Shown one piece after another: positions 1-8,088 of a DNA stretch of 64,000 nt. Position numbers and translations under genes: made by a program. Origin of the DNA: an uncultured Muribaculaceae bacterium (lineage in GTDB: Bacteria; Bacteroidota; Bacteroidia; Bacteroidales; Muribaculaceae); NCBI GenBank assembly GCA_910586975.1, contig CAJUKX010000004.1:70995-134994 (forward strand), read 5' to 3'. Below the pieces are notes generated by a model, which was not told where the DNA came from, searched no databases, and saw only the letters and a list, made by a program, of their open reading frames with translations. Each line of letters starts with the position of its first letter. Position 1 is the first letter of the stretch.

Positions 1-645
1 GGATTCGGGTAATATTACATTCTTCAGCGAATGGCAGCCATAGAAACAATAAGGCTCTATTGTTTTGATACCGATTGGTAATATAAGAGGATCGGTTTTC
101 AATTTTCCACAAAACGCGAAAGCAGATTCCTTGATTCTCGTTAAAGATGAGGGTATGGTTATTTGCTCTAAGCCTGCGGCCCAGTAAAATGCTCCTTCGC
201 CTATTTCTTCGAGGTCATCAGGCAGAACAATCTCTTTTAATTCAATTATATATGTATATATACCAATATGTTGTTCTTTTGAATCATAAAATGCTATATC
301 AGGTAGTCTTTTACCTTCTATGTCGGCATCTTGCAGATTCAGATAAGAAACATATCCGTAAAATGTGGATTTCCACATTGTCTTTATATCATCGTCATTT
401 ACCGGGCCGTTAATATACAAAGAGTCAACCCTTTCTATATCATCGCCCAAAGCAGCTTCCAACGTGCCCGCTTCACTGAGCGTTATGTGCATGGTCTTTA
501 ACTCCACCGAGTCACCACGCGAAGCCCGCGGATGCCTGCGTACCTCCATACGCTGTTCTTCTTTGAGAAAATCAGCAATACCATCCGAAGCCATGAGCTG
601 CAGTGCTACAAACATACAGCATAAAAGTGTAATGATTTTATTCAT
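1..645 (-). CDS. BspA-like leucine-rich repeat exported protein (3' end cut by window edge)
   Basis: An open frame runs on the minus strand from an ATG at 645 to the window edge (215 codons, no stop). The N-terminus has a signal peptide (MNKIITLLCCMFVALQLMAS). From about residue 130 the translation shows repeats of the LRR_5/BspA type, for example LEEIGEGAFYWAAGLEQITI, followed by SLTRIKESAFAFCGKLK and IKTIEPYCFYGCHSLKNVI. Proteins of this family are exported or surface-attached and are linked to adhesion. It lies 61 bp downstream of the peptidase gene on the same strand, so the two may be co-transcribed, although a 13-bp hairpin lies between them. The C-terminus is outside the window, so a sorting tail cannot be checked. 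Confidence 0.8.
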   Translation of the reverse strand, partial: MNKIITLLCCMFVALQLMASDGIADFLKEEQRMEVRRHPRASRGDSVELKTMHITLSEAGTLEAALGDDIERVDSLYINGPVNDDDIKTMWKSTFYGYVSYLNLQDADIEGKRLPDIAFYDSKEQHIGIYTYIIELKEIVLPDDLEEIGEGAFYWAAGLEQITIPSSLTRIKESAFAFCGKLKTDPLILPIGIKTIEPYCFYGCHSLKNVILPES

Positions 646-659
646 GGTTCTGTTTTTTA

Positions 660-690
660 TGTATGGAGCGTTTTTGGAACGCTCCATACA
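660..690. other. 13-bp perfect inverted repeat between two co-directional genes
   Basis: The arms at 660-672 and 678-690 are perfectly complementary with a 5-nt loop. On the minus strand the hairpin is followed by A-rich rather than T-rich sequence, so it is not a standard intrinsic terminator for the peptidase gene. It may be a weak terminator, an mRNA-stabilising 3' end, or a structure before the LRR gene start. Confidence 0.5.
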
Positions 691-706
691 GGTTATTTAA
701 TCGTGT

Positions 707-3346
707 TTATTTGACTTGGAATTTTTTGTTGTCAACAACCTCTTCGTCCCGGATATATACAACTGAGTATAATCCCTTAGTATAATCGGAAGTGTCAAAA
801 GTTATCAACTTTTGATCGTTGTCAAGTAAAATAGTTTCTTTTATCTTACCATCAATCAAAGATACGACTTCCAAGCGACCTTGATTAGACGGGCTGAGAT
901 GAAGCTCTACTGTTGTATGCTTCCCGTCAGACGATACGGATTTGATACCTGAATGATATTCAATATCCACGCTGTCATATTTTATATCACCGTCTGCTGA
1001 ATGAACTAAAAGGCTGTATTTGTTATTGCCATCTTTAGGTTCTACGCTTATCGTATTAGCATTTCCGATAGTAAAACCATTTTCATCCATCCATGTTAAA
1101 TCTGAGCCATCGTCTATAGTGGAATTAAGTTTGATTTTAGTGCTGTCTTTATCAATTACAATAATTCCCGGATCAAGTGTAAGTCTTGGTGTTTTAACTA
1201 TAAAAGTTTCACCTCCCAAGATTTTGCCATTTTCATCTCGTTGAATCAAATCAAGCGTGTATTCATCATTTGGGAATACAAAATTCTTAAAATTGAATTT
1301 TAAAGACACTACGTCAAACTCACCTTTTTTGAGACGTATTTTTTTAATTTTATTATTTTGAGTTTGGAGAAGAAGTTTGGGTGTAGTTGAATTAAGAGAA
1401 ATGGATTTTAGTATATTTTCGCCTTCAAAGCCACCTTCTTCCCATGCGGCATAAACCTTTGGACTCATTTCCATTTCAACGGCAGCGTATGAAAAGATTG
1501 AGTTATCTTGTTCGGTAAGAGGTCTGAGTTCAAGAGAATAGTCTTGAGTTTTATCGGAGATGTTCCTTATATAGACATTAGTTCCTTTTGAAAGATTTTC
1601 TTTATAAATGATGCTGACATTTTTTTGAGCCTGATCATTATTTATTCTTTCATCAAAATACGTCTTTCCTTCAACATATGTTTCATCATAAGGAGTGCTT
1701 AATATCTTAGTCTTTAGACAGTAATGGTGCCAATTATCTTTGTCTTCAATTTCCATTTTAGGCAATGGCCAAGGAACACTTACGATACATGAATCGCCAG
1801 CTTTTAATGCCGGTATGCAACACGGTTCCAAATGCCCACCGGTAACTTTATTGTTGGATGTTTCTCGCCCTTTCCATGCCGCATCTGTAAATGCAGTTGA
1901 GGCCTCAGCCCAATACACATGAAGCCATTGAAATCCCTCTGGAGCGTCCATCTTGCCTCGGTTATGAATTTTTACATAAACCATTGCGGCAAAATGGTCA
2001 GGTGAATAATATGGATTTTCATGCTCTTCTATACTGTCGGCTTTGTTTCTGACCCATATTGCGGGACTTTTCCAATATTCGTCAGTTGTATGATTGGGTT
2101 CTTTGCCTGTATCTTCAGGATTATCCTTAATCAAGAAGTCTATAGCCGGAGCAAGGTGATTGAATGCAAGATCCTCTCCAATTGAAATAGGATTGGATTT
2201 GTATTGAGGATGTTCTTGTTTCATACGATCGTTAGCTTTTGCATAAGCGAAAGCTTCTTCCATGGTTACTCGGTCGTTATCATCGGTGTCAGCGTCAACA
2301 AGTACACCTTTATGGTTTGCACCATTTACAGCGCATGTCCAATGGTATACAAATTCATCAAATGGGATGTCAGGGCATGCGTAAGAGGATTCACTACCGG
2401 TTGAAGCAGTTGAAACAACACAACCTATTGCAGAGAGGTCGTCGATAAATCCACCTGAAAAGCATTGTCCCAACACAACGTTTACATTAACATACTTTTC
2501 TGTAAATGGAGCCAGCATTGCAGCCAACTCGTGGTCATACAATTTACCAAAATCCCAGAGATTTATATAGGACTTAGAAATGTAATCGTCAGTGCCGCCA
2601 TGGTCTATGACATAGAAGAAAAGATGGTCGTCTTCCCTTATATCATTTATAAGACCATTCAATACATTCTGTATATTCTGCTTTTTCGCAGCCAAGCTTA
2701 TGTCAGCTATGCCGTCATTGTCAAGGTCAAGAGGTTGTGATATGAAGCCACCCGTTGTGCATCGCATATCAACTGCAGGGTCATTACCGTCTGACATAAT
2801 AGGATAAATATGGCTTTTTGGCACACCATATTTATTTACCAAAGTTTGGTAAATAAAAGAACAGTCATTCCAGTATCGTTCATAGTTGGAGTATAGATTG
2901 ACACCGCCACTAAGAATGATTGCATAAGTTCGAGACGCAACCTCTAATGATTGGTTGATGTTATCATTCTTTTTTACCAAAGGCTTTACATTGGCATTAA
3001 AGCCGTAACGGTTTTTTACTTCAATTGGAGTAAAATCACCTGTGGTAGGAGGTAGGGTTCGGTGCTCAGATGATATAACAGGAGTAGAGGACGTATAAGT
3101 TTTAGGTACATAATAAACATAGCAGTCATGTTCCCAACCTTGCATGGGATAGGCATCTACGAAGAATTCCCAAAAATTGAGGGTAGAGCGAACATAGTAG
3201 TCTACATCTTCTTCTTTGACTGATTTTTTTACATACTCCAGTGCTTCGCTTTGCGTGATTTTGATTCCTCTCTGCGCGTATGATGCGAGTGGTAGGGCGC
3301 ACCAAAGCATAAAGAGGATTAAGTACTTTAGTTTGTGATGTTTCAT
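707..3346 (-). CDS. Secreted caspase-fold (C13/legumain-like) cysteine peptidase with type IX sorting tail
   Basis: The 879-residue protein begins with a signal peptide ending near SYAQ (residue 25). Residues about 140-310 carry a caspase-like peptidase signature: a hydrophobic strand before His249-Gly-Gly (FFYVIDHGG) and a second strand ending in the candidate nucleophile Cys295 (VVLGQCFSGG). This is the His/Cys dyad layout of clan CD peptidases such as legumain, caspases and gingipains. Two acidic loops (DLDNDGIAD near 207 and DADTDDNDR near 350) look like EF-hand calcium sites. The middle is predicted beta-rich. The last 70 or so residues resemble the type A C-terminal domain of T9SS cargo (GLYSVVYIRDEEVV ... 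KKFQVK). The dyad is read directly; substrate and surface location are inference. Confidence 0.75.
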   Translation of the reverse strand: MKHHKLKYLILFMLWCALPLASYAQRGIKITQSEALEYVKKSVKEEDVDYYVRSTLNFWEFFVDAYPMQGWEHDCYVYYVPKTYTSSTPVISSEHRTLPPTTGDFTPIEVKNRYGFNANVKPLVKKNDNINQSLEVASRTYAIILSGGVNLYSNYERYWNDCSFIYQTLVNKYGVPKSHIYPIMSDGNDPAVDMRCTTGGFISQPLDLDNDGIADISLAAKKQNIQNVLNGLINDIREDDHLFFYVIDHGGTDDYISKSYINLWDFGKLYDHELAAMLAPFTEKYVNVNVVLGQCFSGGFIDDLSAIGCVVSTASTGSESSYACPDIPFDEFVYHWTCAVNGANHKGVLVDADTDDNDRVTMEEAFAYAKANDRMKQEHPQYKSNPISIGEDLAFNHLAPAIDFLIKDNPEDTGKEPNHTTDEYWKSPAIWVRNKADSIEEHENPYYSPDHFAAMVYVKIHNRGKMDAPEGFQWLHVYWAEASTAFTDAAWKGRETSNNKVTGGHLEPCCIPALKAGDSCIVSVPWPLPKMEIEDKDNWHHYCLKTKILSTPYDETYVEGKTYFDERINNDQAQKNVSIIYKENLSKGTNVYIRNISDKTQDYSLELRPLTEQDNSIFSYAAVEMEMSPKVYAAWEEGGFEGENILKSISLNSTTPKLLLQTQNNKIKKIRLKKGEFDVVSLKFNFKNFVFPNDEYTLDLIQRDENGKILGGETFIVKTPRLTLDPGIIVIDKDSTKIKLNSTIDDGSDLTWMDENGFTIGNANTISVEPKDGNNKYSLLVHSADGDIKYDSVDIEYHSGIKSVSSDGKHTTVELHLSPSNQGRLEVVSLIDGKIKETILLDNDQKLITFDTSDYTKGLYSVVYIRDEEVVDNKKFQVK

Positions 3347-3567
3347 GATGGTTTAATTTAAGGGGTTAGTATTATTTTTATGTTGGTTGTTTATGGGAAT
3401 AGACTATGAATTTTATTAGACTCAATATTCGGCTATTGTCAAATCTTTAAGATTTTAAGCAAATGCCGTGACAAACTTAAAAAAGATTATTGATTTAAGG
3501 TTGGTATTGAAACTTGAATTCTATTCATAGTTGATTTGTTAAGATTTGTAGATTTTGTTAATATTCG

Positions 3568-3575
3568 CAAAGATA
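3568..3575 (-). promoter_or_regulatory. -7 promoter element TATCTTTG for the peptidase gene
   Basis: The minus strand reads TATCTTTG, matching the Bacteroidetes -7 consensus TAnnTTTG. It is the nearest match upstream of the peptidase ATG at 3346 and implies a 5' leader of roughly 215 nt in AT-rich sequence, in which I see no clear structured element. Confidence 0.5.
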
Positions 3576-3716
3576 ATACATGAAGTAGCCAAATGCAAAT
3601 ATTTTTTAAAGAAAATTTGCAGAAAATTAAAATTTTATTCATTTTGACCGATTTATGATGCTGTTTTTGGGATATTCCTATCCTTGCGCTTAAAATGGGA
3701 AGCTGTCTATAAAAGT

Positions 3717-4168
3717 GTGCCGGCCTGTATCATCGGCTTCCTCCGGATGCCATATTCCCGATAACATTCATTAGTTTTATTCAGCGAAAGCCGGAGGATT
3801 ACGTTCCCGGAATATGACATCCGCCAAGGATGTCTGCCGCACCGTAACCCGGTATGCACGCGCGTAGGTGCAACCGAAGCGCAGGGCATGCCGGGTAAGA
3901 AATCTGTCAAGTGGGGGCATCCGGCAGGATGCAGCATAAGAGTCCGGAAATCGGTGTGATACGCAGTTGCCTATACCGCATCCTCCGGATGCAACCCCTT
4001 ATGACCGCTTACCGTGCATGTTCTCCCTACGGTCGTACATACACGGTTACGGTATTTGCAGACATCCTCAGCCGGATATCTTATTCCGATATTCGGTGTA
4101 CCATCCTTCATAATCGGCTTCATGCCGACCCTCTACGGACTGCTTACGGTCGTACATACCGCGGTAAA
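3717..4168. repeat. Mosaic of short palindromes (dispersed intergenic repeat, copy 1)
   Basis: This gene-free stretch is packed with small hairpins of one design: GACATCC-GCCAA-GGATGTC at 3816-3834, GCATCC-GGCA-GGATGC at 3917-3932, and GCATCC-TCC-GGATGC at 3978-3992. Between them are modules such as ACCGTAACC..GGTATGCAC (3841 on), GCGCAGGGCATGCC (3880 on) and CTACGGTCGTACATAC (4027 on and, related, 4145 on). The same modules, some inverted, recur at 35071-35366. Open frames across it on both strands have no conserved start or family and look spurious. The rest of the 3347-4246 gap is AT-rich with no gene seen. Confidence 0.75.
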
Positions 4169-4176
4169 TACGTAAG

Positions 4177-4217
4177 TTAAACGACAACCGCCTCGTCGCG
4201 AGGCGGTTGTCGTTTAA
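4177..4217. terminator. 19-bp perfect inverted repeat, strong terminator-like hairpin
   Basis: The arms at 4177-4195 and 4199-4217 are perfectly complementary around a 3-nt loop and are flanked by TTAA on both sides. It sits just after the end of the Spy-like gene (4247 on the minus strand), so it probably ends that transcript. Confidence 0.7.
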
Positions 4218-4246
4218 AATGAAAAAGGGTTAGTTTAGATTATTGT

Positions 4247-4720
4247 TTATTTTTGCTTTCCATTCACACGTCGGTGATGCTTCACGAGCTGCTGTGTAAA
4301 GCGGCGCTCGGCGTTTTTGAGGCGTAACAATTGTCGTGGGGAAAGTATTTCTTTAAATTTGTCGAAGTAAGTCATTTCGATCTGACCTTCAGCGCGTTTC
4401 TGCTCAAAAATAGTGCGCGAGGCGTTTTCAATCTCAAGGTCTGAGGCTTCCTTGCTTTCAGATACTTTGGTTTCGAGAGCGCGGGTCTCGGTATTTATGC
4501 GTTCCACTTCGTCCTCCATAGAATCGTAAAGTGGGAAGAAATCGCGTTGCTGTTCACGAGTGAGTTCGAGATCTTTGGCAAGGAACTCGTGCTTGTATTC
4601 GCGAATTTCCGAAAGCCAGCGTGATCTGTCGTTTTCAGATAAAGCAGACTGCGCATTCATATCCGCGGCCACGAGGCCAAGCAGGAGCAGAGTTGCAATA
4701 AAAAAACGCTGAGTAATCAT
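4247..4720 (-). CDS. Spy/CpxP-like periplasmic protein
   Basis: 157 residues from the ATG at 4720; a TTG six bases upstream is less likely. A signal peptide (about residues 1-24, ending near ADMNAQS) is followed by an almost wholly helical, charged protein with a LELTREQQRDFFPLYDSMEDE segment, reminiscent of the LTxxQ motif of Spy/CpxP chaperones, and a second helical segment around EILSPRQLLRLKNAERRF. It lies 11 bp downstream of the putative anti-sigma gene, so they probably share a transcript. A role in sensing or buffering envelope stress under the nearby ECF sigma factor is inference from family and position. Confidence 0.65.
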   Translation of the reverse strand: MITQRFFIATLLLLGLVAADMNAQSALSENDRSRWLSEIREYKHEFLAKDLELTREQQRDFFPLYDSMEDEVERINTETRALETKVSESKEASDLEIENASRTIFEQKRAEGQIEMTYFDKFKEILSPRQLLRLKNAERRFTQQLVKHHRRVNGKQK

Positions 4721-4731
4721 AATCAAGTAGA

Positions 4732-5181
4732 CTATTCGTTAATATCCGAGGGAATTGGGTCGGCGACCATGAACATTTCAGCAGTATCAAGGAGCGATTC
4801 GGGCGTGAGTCCTTCATACATCAATGAATCGTAGAGATCCCACTGATTTACATCGGGAATTACATACTCGTTCACAAAAGTATCGTTGCTGAATGCATCT
4901 GCCATGGTAGGATTGGTTTCGAGGGGCTGCAATGATGTTGAAGTCAACATAGTGAACATCTTGAGCATGCACCAAACACCGGCAAACATGGCGGCCATAT
5001 AAGCGTATGGACGCAGACGCTGCCACCATGTGCGGGGCTGCGACTCCATCGGATTCAAGAGCTCGGGACGCATGGGCAGCTCGGCTTCCATACGACGCGC
5101 AAAGTCAGCAAAATAGCCTTCGGGGACCGTCATGCCGTCGTTGCGGTTGAGCTTATCAAGTATATTGTCGTCTTGTTTCAT
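4732..5181 (-). CDS. Putative anti-sigma factor, single membrane span
   Basis: 149 residues. The N-terminus has a VPEGYFADFARRMEAELP segment, a pattern common at the start of Bacteroidetes anti-sigma-like proteins, then one transmembrane helix at about residues 55-75 (YAYMAAMFAGVWCMLKMFTM), then an acidic, probably periplasmic tail. Such proteins hold an ECF sigma factor at the membrane. The sigma gene (6312-6866) is on the same strand upstream, but a GH43 gene in the opposite orientation lies between, so co-transcription is not simple here. Function is inferred from motif and neighbourhood. Confidence 0.6.
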   Translation of the reverse strand: MKQDDNILDKLNRNDGMTVPEGYFADFARRMEAELPMRPELLNPMESQPRTWWQRLRPYAYMAAMFAGVWCMLKMFTMLTSTSLQPLETNPTMADAFSNDTFVNEYVIPDVNQWDLYDSLMYEGLTPESLLDTAEMFMVADPIPSDINE

Positions 5182-5302
5182 AAAAATGCATTGGTTGCTT
5201 TTTGTTACTTTAGACTTGATTATCCCGACAAGGTTTAAACGGCTCGCAATTTTTTTTTATTTTTTTCTTGAATCAAGCCTATATAGTTACGATTGTTTTG
5301 GT

Positions 5303-5310
5303 TATCTTTG
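5303..5310 (+). promoter_or_regulatory. -7 promoter element TATCTTTG for the GH43 gene
   Basis: TATCTTTG matches TAnnTTTG and ends 18 bp before the ATG at 5329. This decides the start: the TTG at 5293 lies upstream of the promoter box and cannot be used from this transcript. Confidence 0.6.
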
Positions 5311-5328
5311 TCAAAAAAACTTACTGAC

Positions 5329-6306
5329 ATGAAACTTTTACCAATCATTGCCCTTGCGGCATCCGTATTATCCGGTTTATCTACAGGGGCGGCTCCGCGC
5401 CACAATGTGCCCACTGATTCGATAATCATGAGCGACCCTTGCATTTTAGCCGACCGGGCCTCTCATTCATACTATATGACCGGTACAGGCGGCATGCTTT
5501 GGAAAAGCAATGACCTGAAACTGTGGGATGGCCCCTACAGAGTGGCTCAGCCAAATCCCGAATCGTGGACAGGCCCCAAACCCGCTATATGGGCTGCCGA
5601 AATCCATCCTTACAATAATAAATATTATTACTTTGCCACTTTTACCAACGATTCCACAATCATTCTGACCAACGACAACGGCAATATACCCCGCCGTGCC
5701 TCGCATGTGCTTGTGGCCGATACGCCCGATGGCCCGTATGTACCCGTGTCGGATGCCGACTATCTGCCGGCCGACCGCCCCACTCTGGACGGAACACTGT
5801 GGGTGGAGCCTGACGGACAACCTTATATGGTGTACTGTGGCGAATGGCTGTATGACAACGACGGAACCATGGAAGCTGTGCCGTTAAAGAAAGACCTGTC
5901 GGCACCGAGCGGCGAGGCATTCCTGCTGTTCAAGGCTTCTGACTCGCCTTGGAGTCGCGAAAAGCGCAACGGCAAAGTCGGCCCCAACAGAGTTACCGAT
6001 GGCCCCTGGCTGTTCCGCACCGCCACCGGACGGCTGGGCATGATATGGACCTCATGGATTTTCAATACTTACACTATGGGTGTGGCATACTCGGAAAGCG
6101 GCAACATACACGGACCCTGGATTCAGGAAGAGACACCGCTCACACCGGCCAACATGGGCCACGGTATGATTTTCCAAGATTTCGACGGCAAATATATCCT
6201 CTCGCTCCACAGCCATAAGGACGTGAACGGACGCTACATACGCCGACCCGTGTTCTACGAAGTAGACCTGTCGGGCGACAAGCTCAAATTGGGCAAACGC
6301 CTTTAA
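5329..6306 (+). CDS. Glycoside hydrolase family 43 protein
   Basis: 325 residues with a signal peptide (cleavage near residue 20) and one five-bladed propeller domain. GH43 landmarks are visible: Asp36 in IIMSDPCIL (general base), Asp154 in PTLDGTLWVEPDG (second acidic residue), and TDGPWLFR near 223-230, where many members carry the acid/base Glu and this one has Asp224. GH43 enzymes mostly cleave arabinofuranosides or xylosides; the substrate cannot be read here. It converges on the sigma gene with only 5 bp between stops and diverges from the anti-sigma gene, so it looks inserted into that cluster. I see no carbohydrate-binding domain and no SusC/SusD genes nearby. Confidence 0.85.
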   Translation: MKLLPIIALAASVLSGLSTGAAPRHNVPTDSIIMSDPCILADRASHSYYMTGTGGMLWKSNDLKLWDGPYRVAQPNPESWTGPKPAIWAAEIHPYNNKYYYFATFTNDSTIILTNDNGNIPRRASHVLVADTPDGPYVPVSDADYLPADRPTLDGTLWVEPDGQPYMVYCGEWLYDNDGTMEAVPLKKDLSAPSGEAFLLFKASDSPWSREKRNGKVGPNRVTDGPWLFRTATGRLGMIWTSWIFNTYTMGVAYSESGNIHGPWIQEETPLTPANMGHGMIFQDFDGKYILSLHSHKDVNGRYIRRPVFYEVDLSGDKLKLGKRL

Positions 6307-6311
6307 GAGTG

Positions 6312-6866
6312 TCAGGCGCCCTTGAAGAAATTCTCTATTTTCTTGACTGCAAGATGATATGAGGCTTTGAGGGCGCCGACCGTAGTACCGAGAATGTTTG
6401 ACATATCCTCGTATTTCATATCATCGAAATACTTCATGTTGAACACAATTCTCTGCTTCTCGGGCAACATGGCCACAGCCTTGCGCAGCTCCTGCGCCAA
6501 TTGGTTGCCGTCAATATCCTGGTCGGCCTCGATTGTGGATATCAGGGCCGACTCCTGATCGTCGAGCGAGATACCCTGACGCTTGCGCTCCTTGGCAAGG
6601 AAAGTTATCGACTCATTGAGAGCTATCTTATACAGCCATGTTGACAAGCGCGCGTCGCCCCTGAAATTCTCGATAGACATCCACGCCTTCATGAATGTAT
6701 TCTGCAACAGATCGTCGGCATCATCGTGGTTCTGCACCAGGCGGCGTATCTGCCAATAAAGAGGCTCGGAATATATACGGATTACCTCACCAAAAGCATC
6801 GCGCACTGTCGCAGGATCGCGAAGGCGCTCTACAAGTTCTATGTTATCGGCAGGCAACTCAGACAT
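6312..6866 (-). CDS. ECF-type RNA polymerase sigma factor
   Basis: 184 residues with the two sigma domains of group 4 factors. Region 2 spans about residues 20-90 and includes VQNHDDADDLLQNTFMKAW and a downstream FRGDARLSTWLYKIALN. Region 4 spans about 125-180 and includes LPEKQRIVFNMKYFDDMKYE and a helix-turn-helix ending GALKASYHLAVKKIE. It directs core polymerase to a specific promoter set, typically under control of a membrane anti-sigma; the protein at 4732-5181 is the candidate. A promoter lies just upstream on the same strand. Confidence 0.92.
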   Translation of the reverse strand: MSELPADNIELVERLRDPATVRDAFGEVIRIYSEPLYWQIRRLVQNHDDADDLLQNTFMKAWMSIENFRGDARLSTWLYKIALNESITFLAKERKRQGISLDDQESALISTIEADQDIDGNQLAQELRKAVAMLPEKQRIVFNMKYFDDMKYEDMSNILGTTVGALKASYHLAVKKIENFFKGA

Positions 6867-6886
6867 AACTATCGGATATTTCAGTG

Positions 6887-6916
6887 CAAATTTAGCAAGA
6901 TTTCCCGAAAATTCAA
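6887..6916 (-). promoter_or_regulatory. Promoter of the sigma factor gene
   Basis: The minus strand reads TTG (6916-6914), a 19-nt spacer, then TAAATTTG (6894-6887). This is a good match to the Bacteroidetes -33/-7 layout and ends 20 bp before the ATG at 6866. Confidence 0.6.
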
Positions 6917-7000
6917 GCCTGCGGCACTTAATTTAAGTTTATTTGTGAAATTACATCTGAATAATACAATAACAGAATCTTTATTATCAACTTTTTTTCA

Positions 7001-7008
7001 TAAATTTG
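7001..7008 (+). promoter_or_regulatory. -7 promoter element TAAATTTG for the lipoprotein gene
   Basis: TAAATTTG matches TAnnTTTG and lies about 83 bp upstream of the ATG at 7092. No convincing -33 TTG was found. Confidence 0.45.
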
Positions 7009-7091
7009 CGCTTTGAAACAACTCATCCTCAATATACACAACGGCAAACTATCCATCCGTTAAAATCCTTAAAAAATCAACTGACTTTAAA

Positions 7092-7997
7092 ATGAAAAAA
7101 TTCTCATTATTGACAATCCTTGCGCTTCTGACATTCGTGTTTGCCTCGTGCAACAGCGATTCAGAACCATACGAGCTGAAGACTCAGCAAAACTTCACCC
7201 AATGCTTCGCAAAGGTGACCGACACCCGTGTGAACCACGACAACTACACTATCAACAGCCCCGTAACAGTATTTCTTGAAGTGAAGTACCACAGCCAGAC
7301 ATGCAACATAACCATCTCAGGCCTTAAAACAGCCGATGGCACCACATATCCGGCGCTTACCTTCGAAGACATGAAATGGACTGCCGACGACAAGGGCTGG
7401 GGTATGTGCGAGAATATGATTCCTACAGTATCATCGAAGACTCCCAACATAGCACTGCCCGAAATCTCTAACTTCAAGTTCAAATGGAACAACCGCGAGG
7501 CTCTGAGCAACACTCTCGGTACAAGCGGACTCAGTGTATGCGAGTTCAGCATGACGATTGACGGCATTTACCAAGTGACAGGTTCACGCAGCGAAATCAT
7601 CATAAGCGGCGATACCGTTTCGAGCCCCGAGGGCGGCTCGCTCTTCAAGTCTACAGCACCCCTGTACAGCATAGTGCTGAAATTCGACACCATGAAGGCC
7701 GACATTCGTATAAGCAACGCCATGTTTTATGATTCTATGAAGCCTCTGCAGCTCGACCTGCTCGGCGTGCCTTTCACATTCAAGGATTTCTCTCAGGTGA
7801 TTGAATTGAAAGCTGAGGCCATAGTACCTTCAATAAACGGTGTTCCGCAGACCGAAATGCCCATTACCGAGTTCAACGGTGCTTTAACAGCAGCCGACGG
7901 CGGCAGACTCACCTTCAAGACAAGCATCGACAACAAACTATATGATGTAACGGCTAATCTGACAATACTCGCCGTACCGACCATTATAGAAAAATAA
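7092..7997 (+). CDS. Lipoprotein of unknown function
   Basis: 301 residues. The N-terminus is a lipoprotein signal with lipobox VFASC and acylated Cys20. The mature part has regular beta-strand-like alternation and contains two similar halves, each with strands around an FK-rich turn, but I do not recognise a named family. It has its own promoter and is followed by a strong terminator, so it is probably monocistronic. Attachment to the inner or outer membrane cannot be decided from the sequence. Confidence 0.75.
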   Translation: MKKFSLLTILALLTFVFASCNSDSEPYELKTQQNFTQCFAKVTDTRVNHDNYTINSPVTVFLEVKYHSQTCNITISGLKTADGTTYPALTFEDMKWTADDKGWGMCENMIPTVSSKTPNIALPEISNFKFKWNNREALSNTLGTSGLSVCEFSMTIDGIYQVTGSRSEIIISGDTVSSPEGGSLFKSTAPLYSIVLKFDTMKADIRISNAMFYDSMKPLQLDLLGVPFTFKDFSQVIELKAEAIVPSINGVPQTEMPITEFNGALTAADGGRLTFKTSIDNKLYDVTANLTILAVPTIIEK

Positions 7998-8005
7998 GCA
8001 TTATC

Positions 8006-8049
8006 AAGAGCCTGCGACGTACAACGCAGGCTCTTACTGTGTTTTGTTA
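8006..8049 (+). terminator. Intrinsic terminator after the lipoprotein gene
   Basis: An 11-bp perfect stem (AAGAGCCTGCG at 8006-8016 with CGCAGGCTCTT at 8025-8035) is followed by a T-containing tail ending GTTTTGTTA. It begins 9 bp after the stop codon. Confidence 0.8.
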
Positions 8050-8069
8050 GCTCTTACTGTGTTTTGTTA
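8030..8069 (+). repeat. Tandem duplication of a 20-bp unit
   Basis: GCTCTTACTGTGTTTTGTTA occurs twice without a gap (8030-8049 and 8050-8069). The first copy is the 3' arm and tail of the terminator, so the tail has been duplicated. The second copy lies directly upstream of the MFS gene. Confidence 0.85.
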
Positions 8070-8088
8070 TCTGTAATAGATACAGTTT

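Noticed and set aside
365..700. A 111-codon plus-strand frame at the left edge
   Set aside because: Antisense to the BspA-like gene, which has a signal peptide and LRR repeats on the minus strand.
3707..4180. Short frames on both strands over the first palindrome cluster
   Set aside because: They consist of translated repeat modules (for example HPAGC and RMSYS strings also found in frames over the second cluster) and have no start signal or conserved family.
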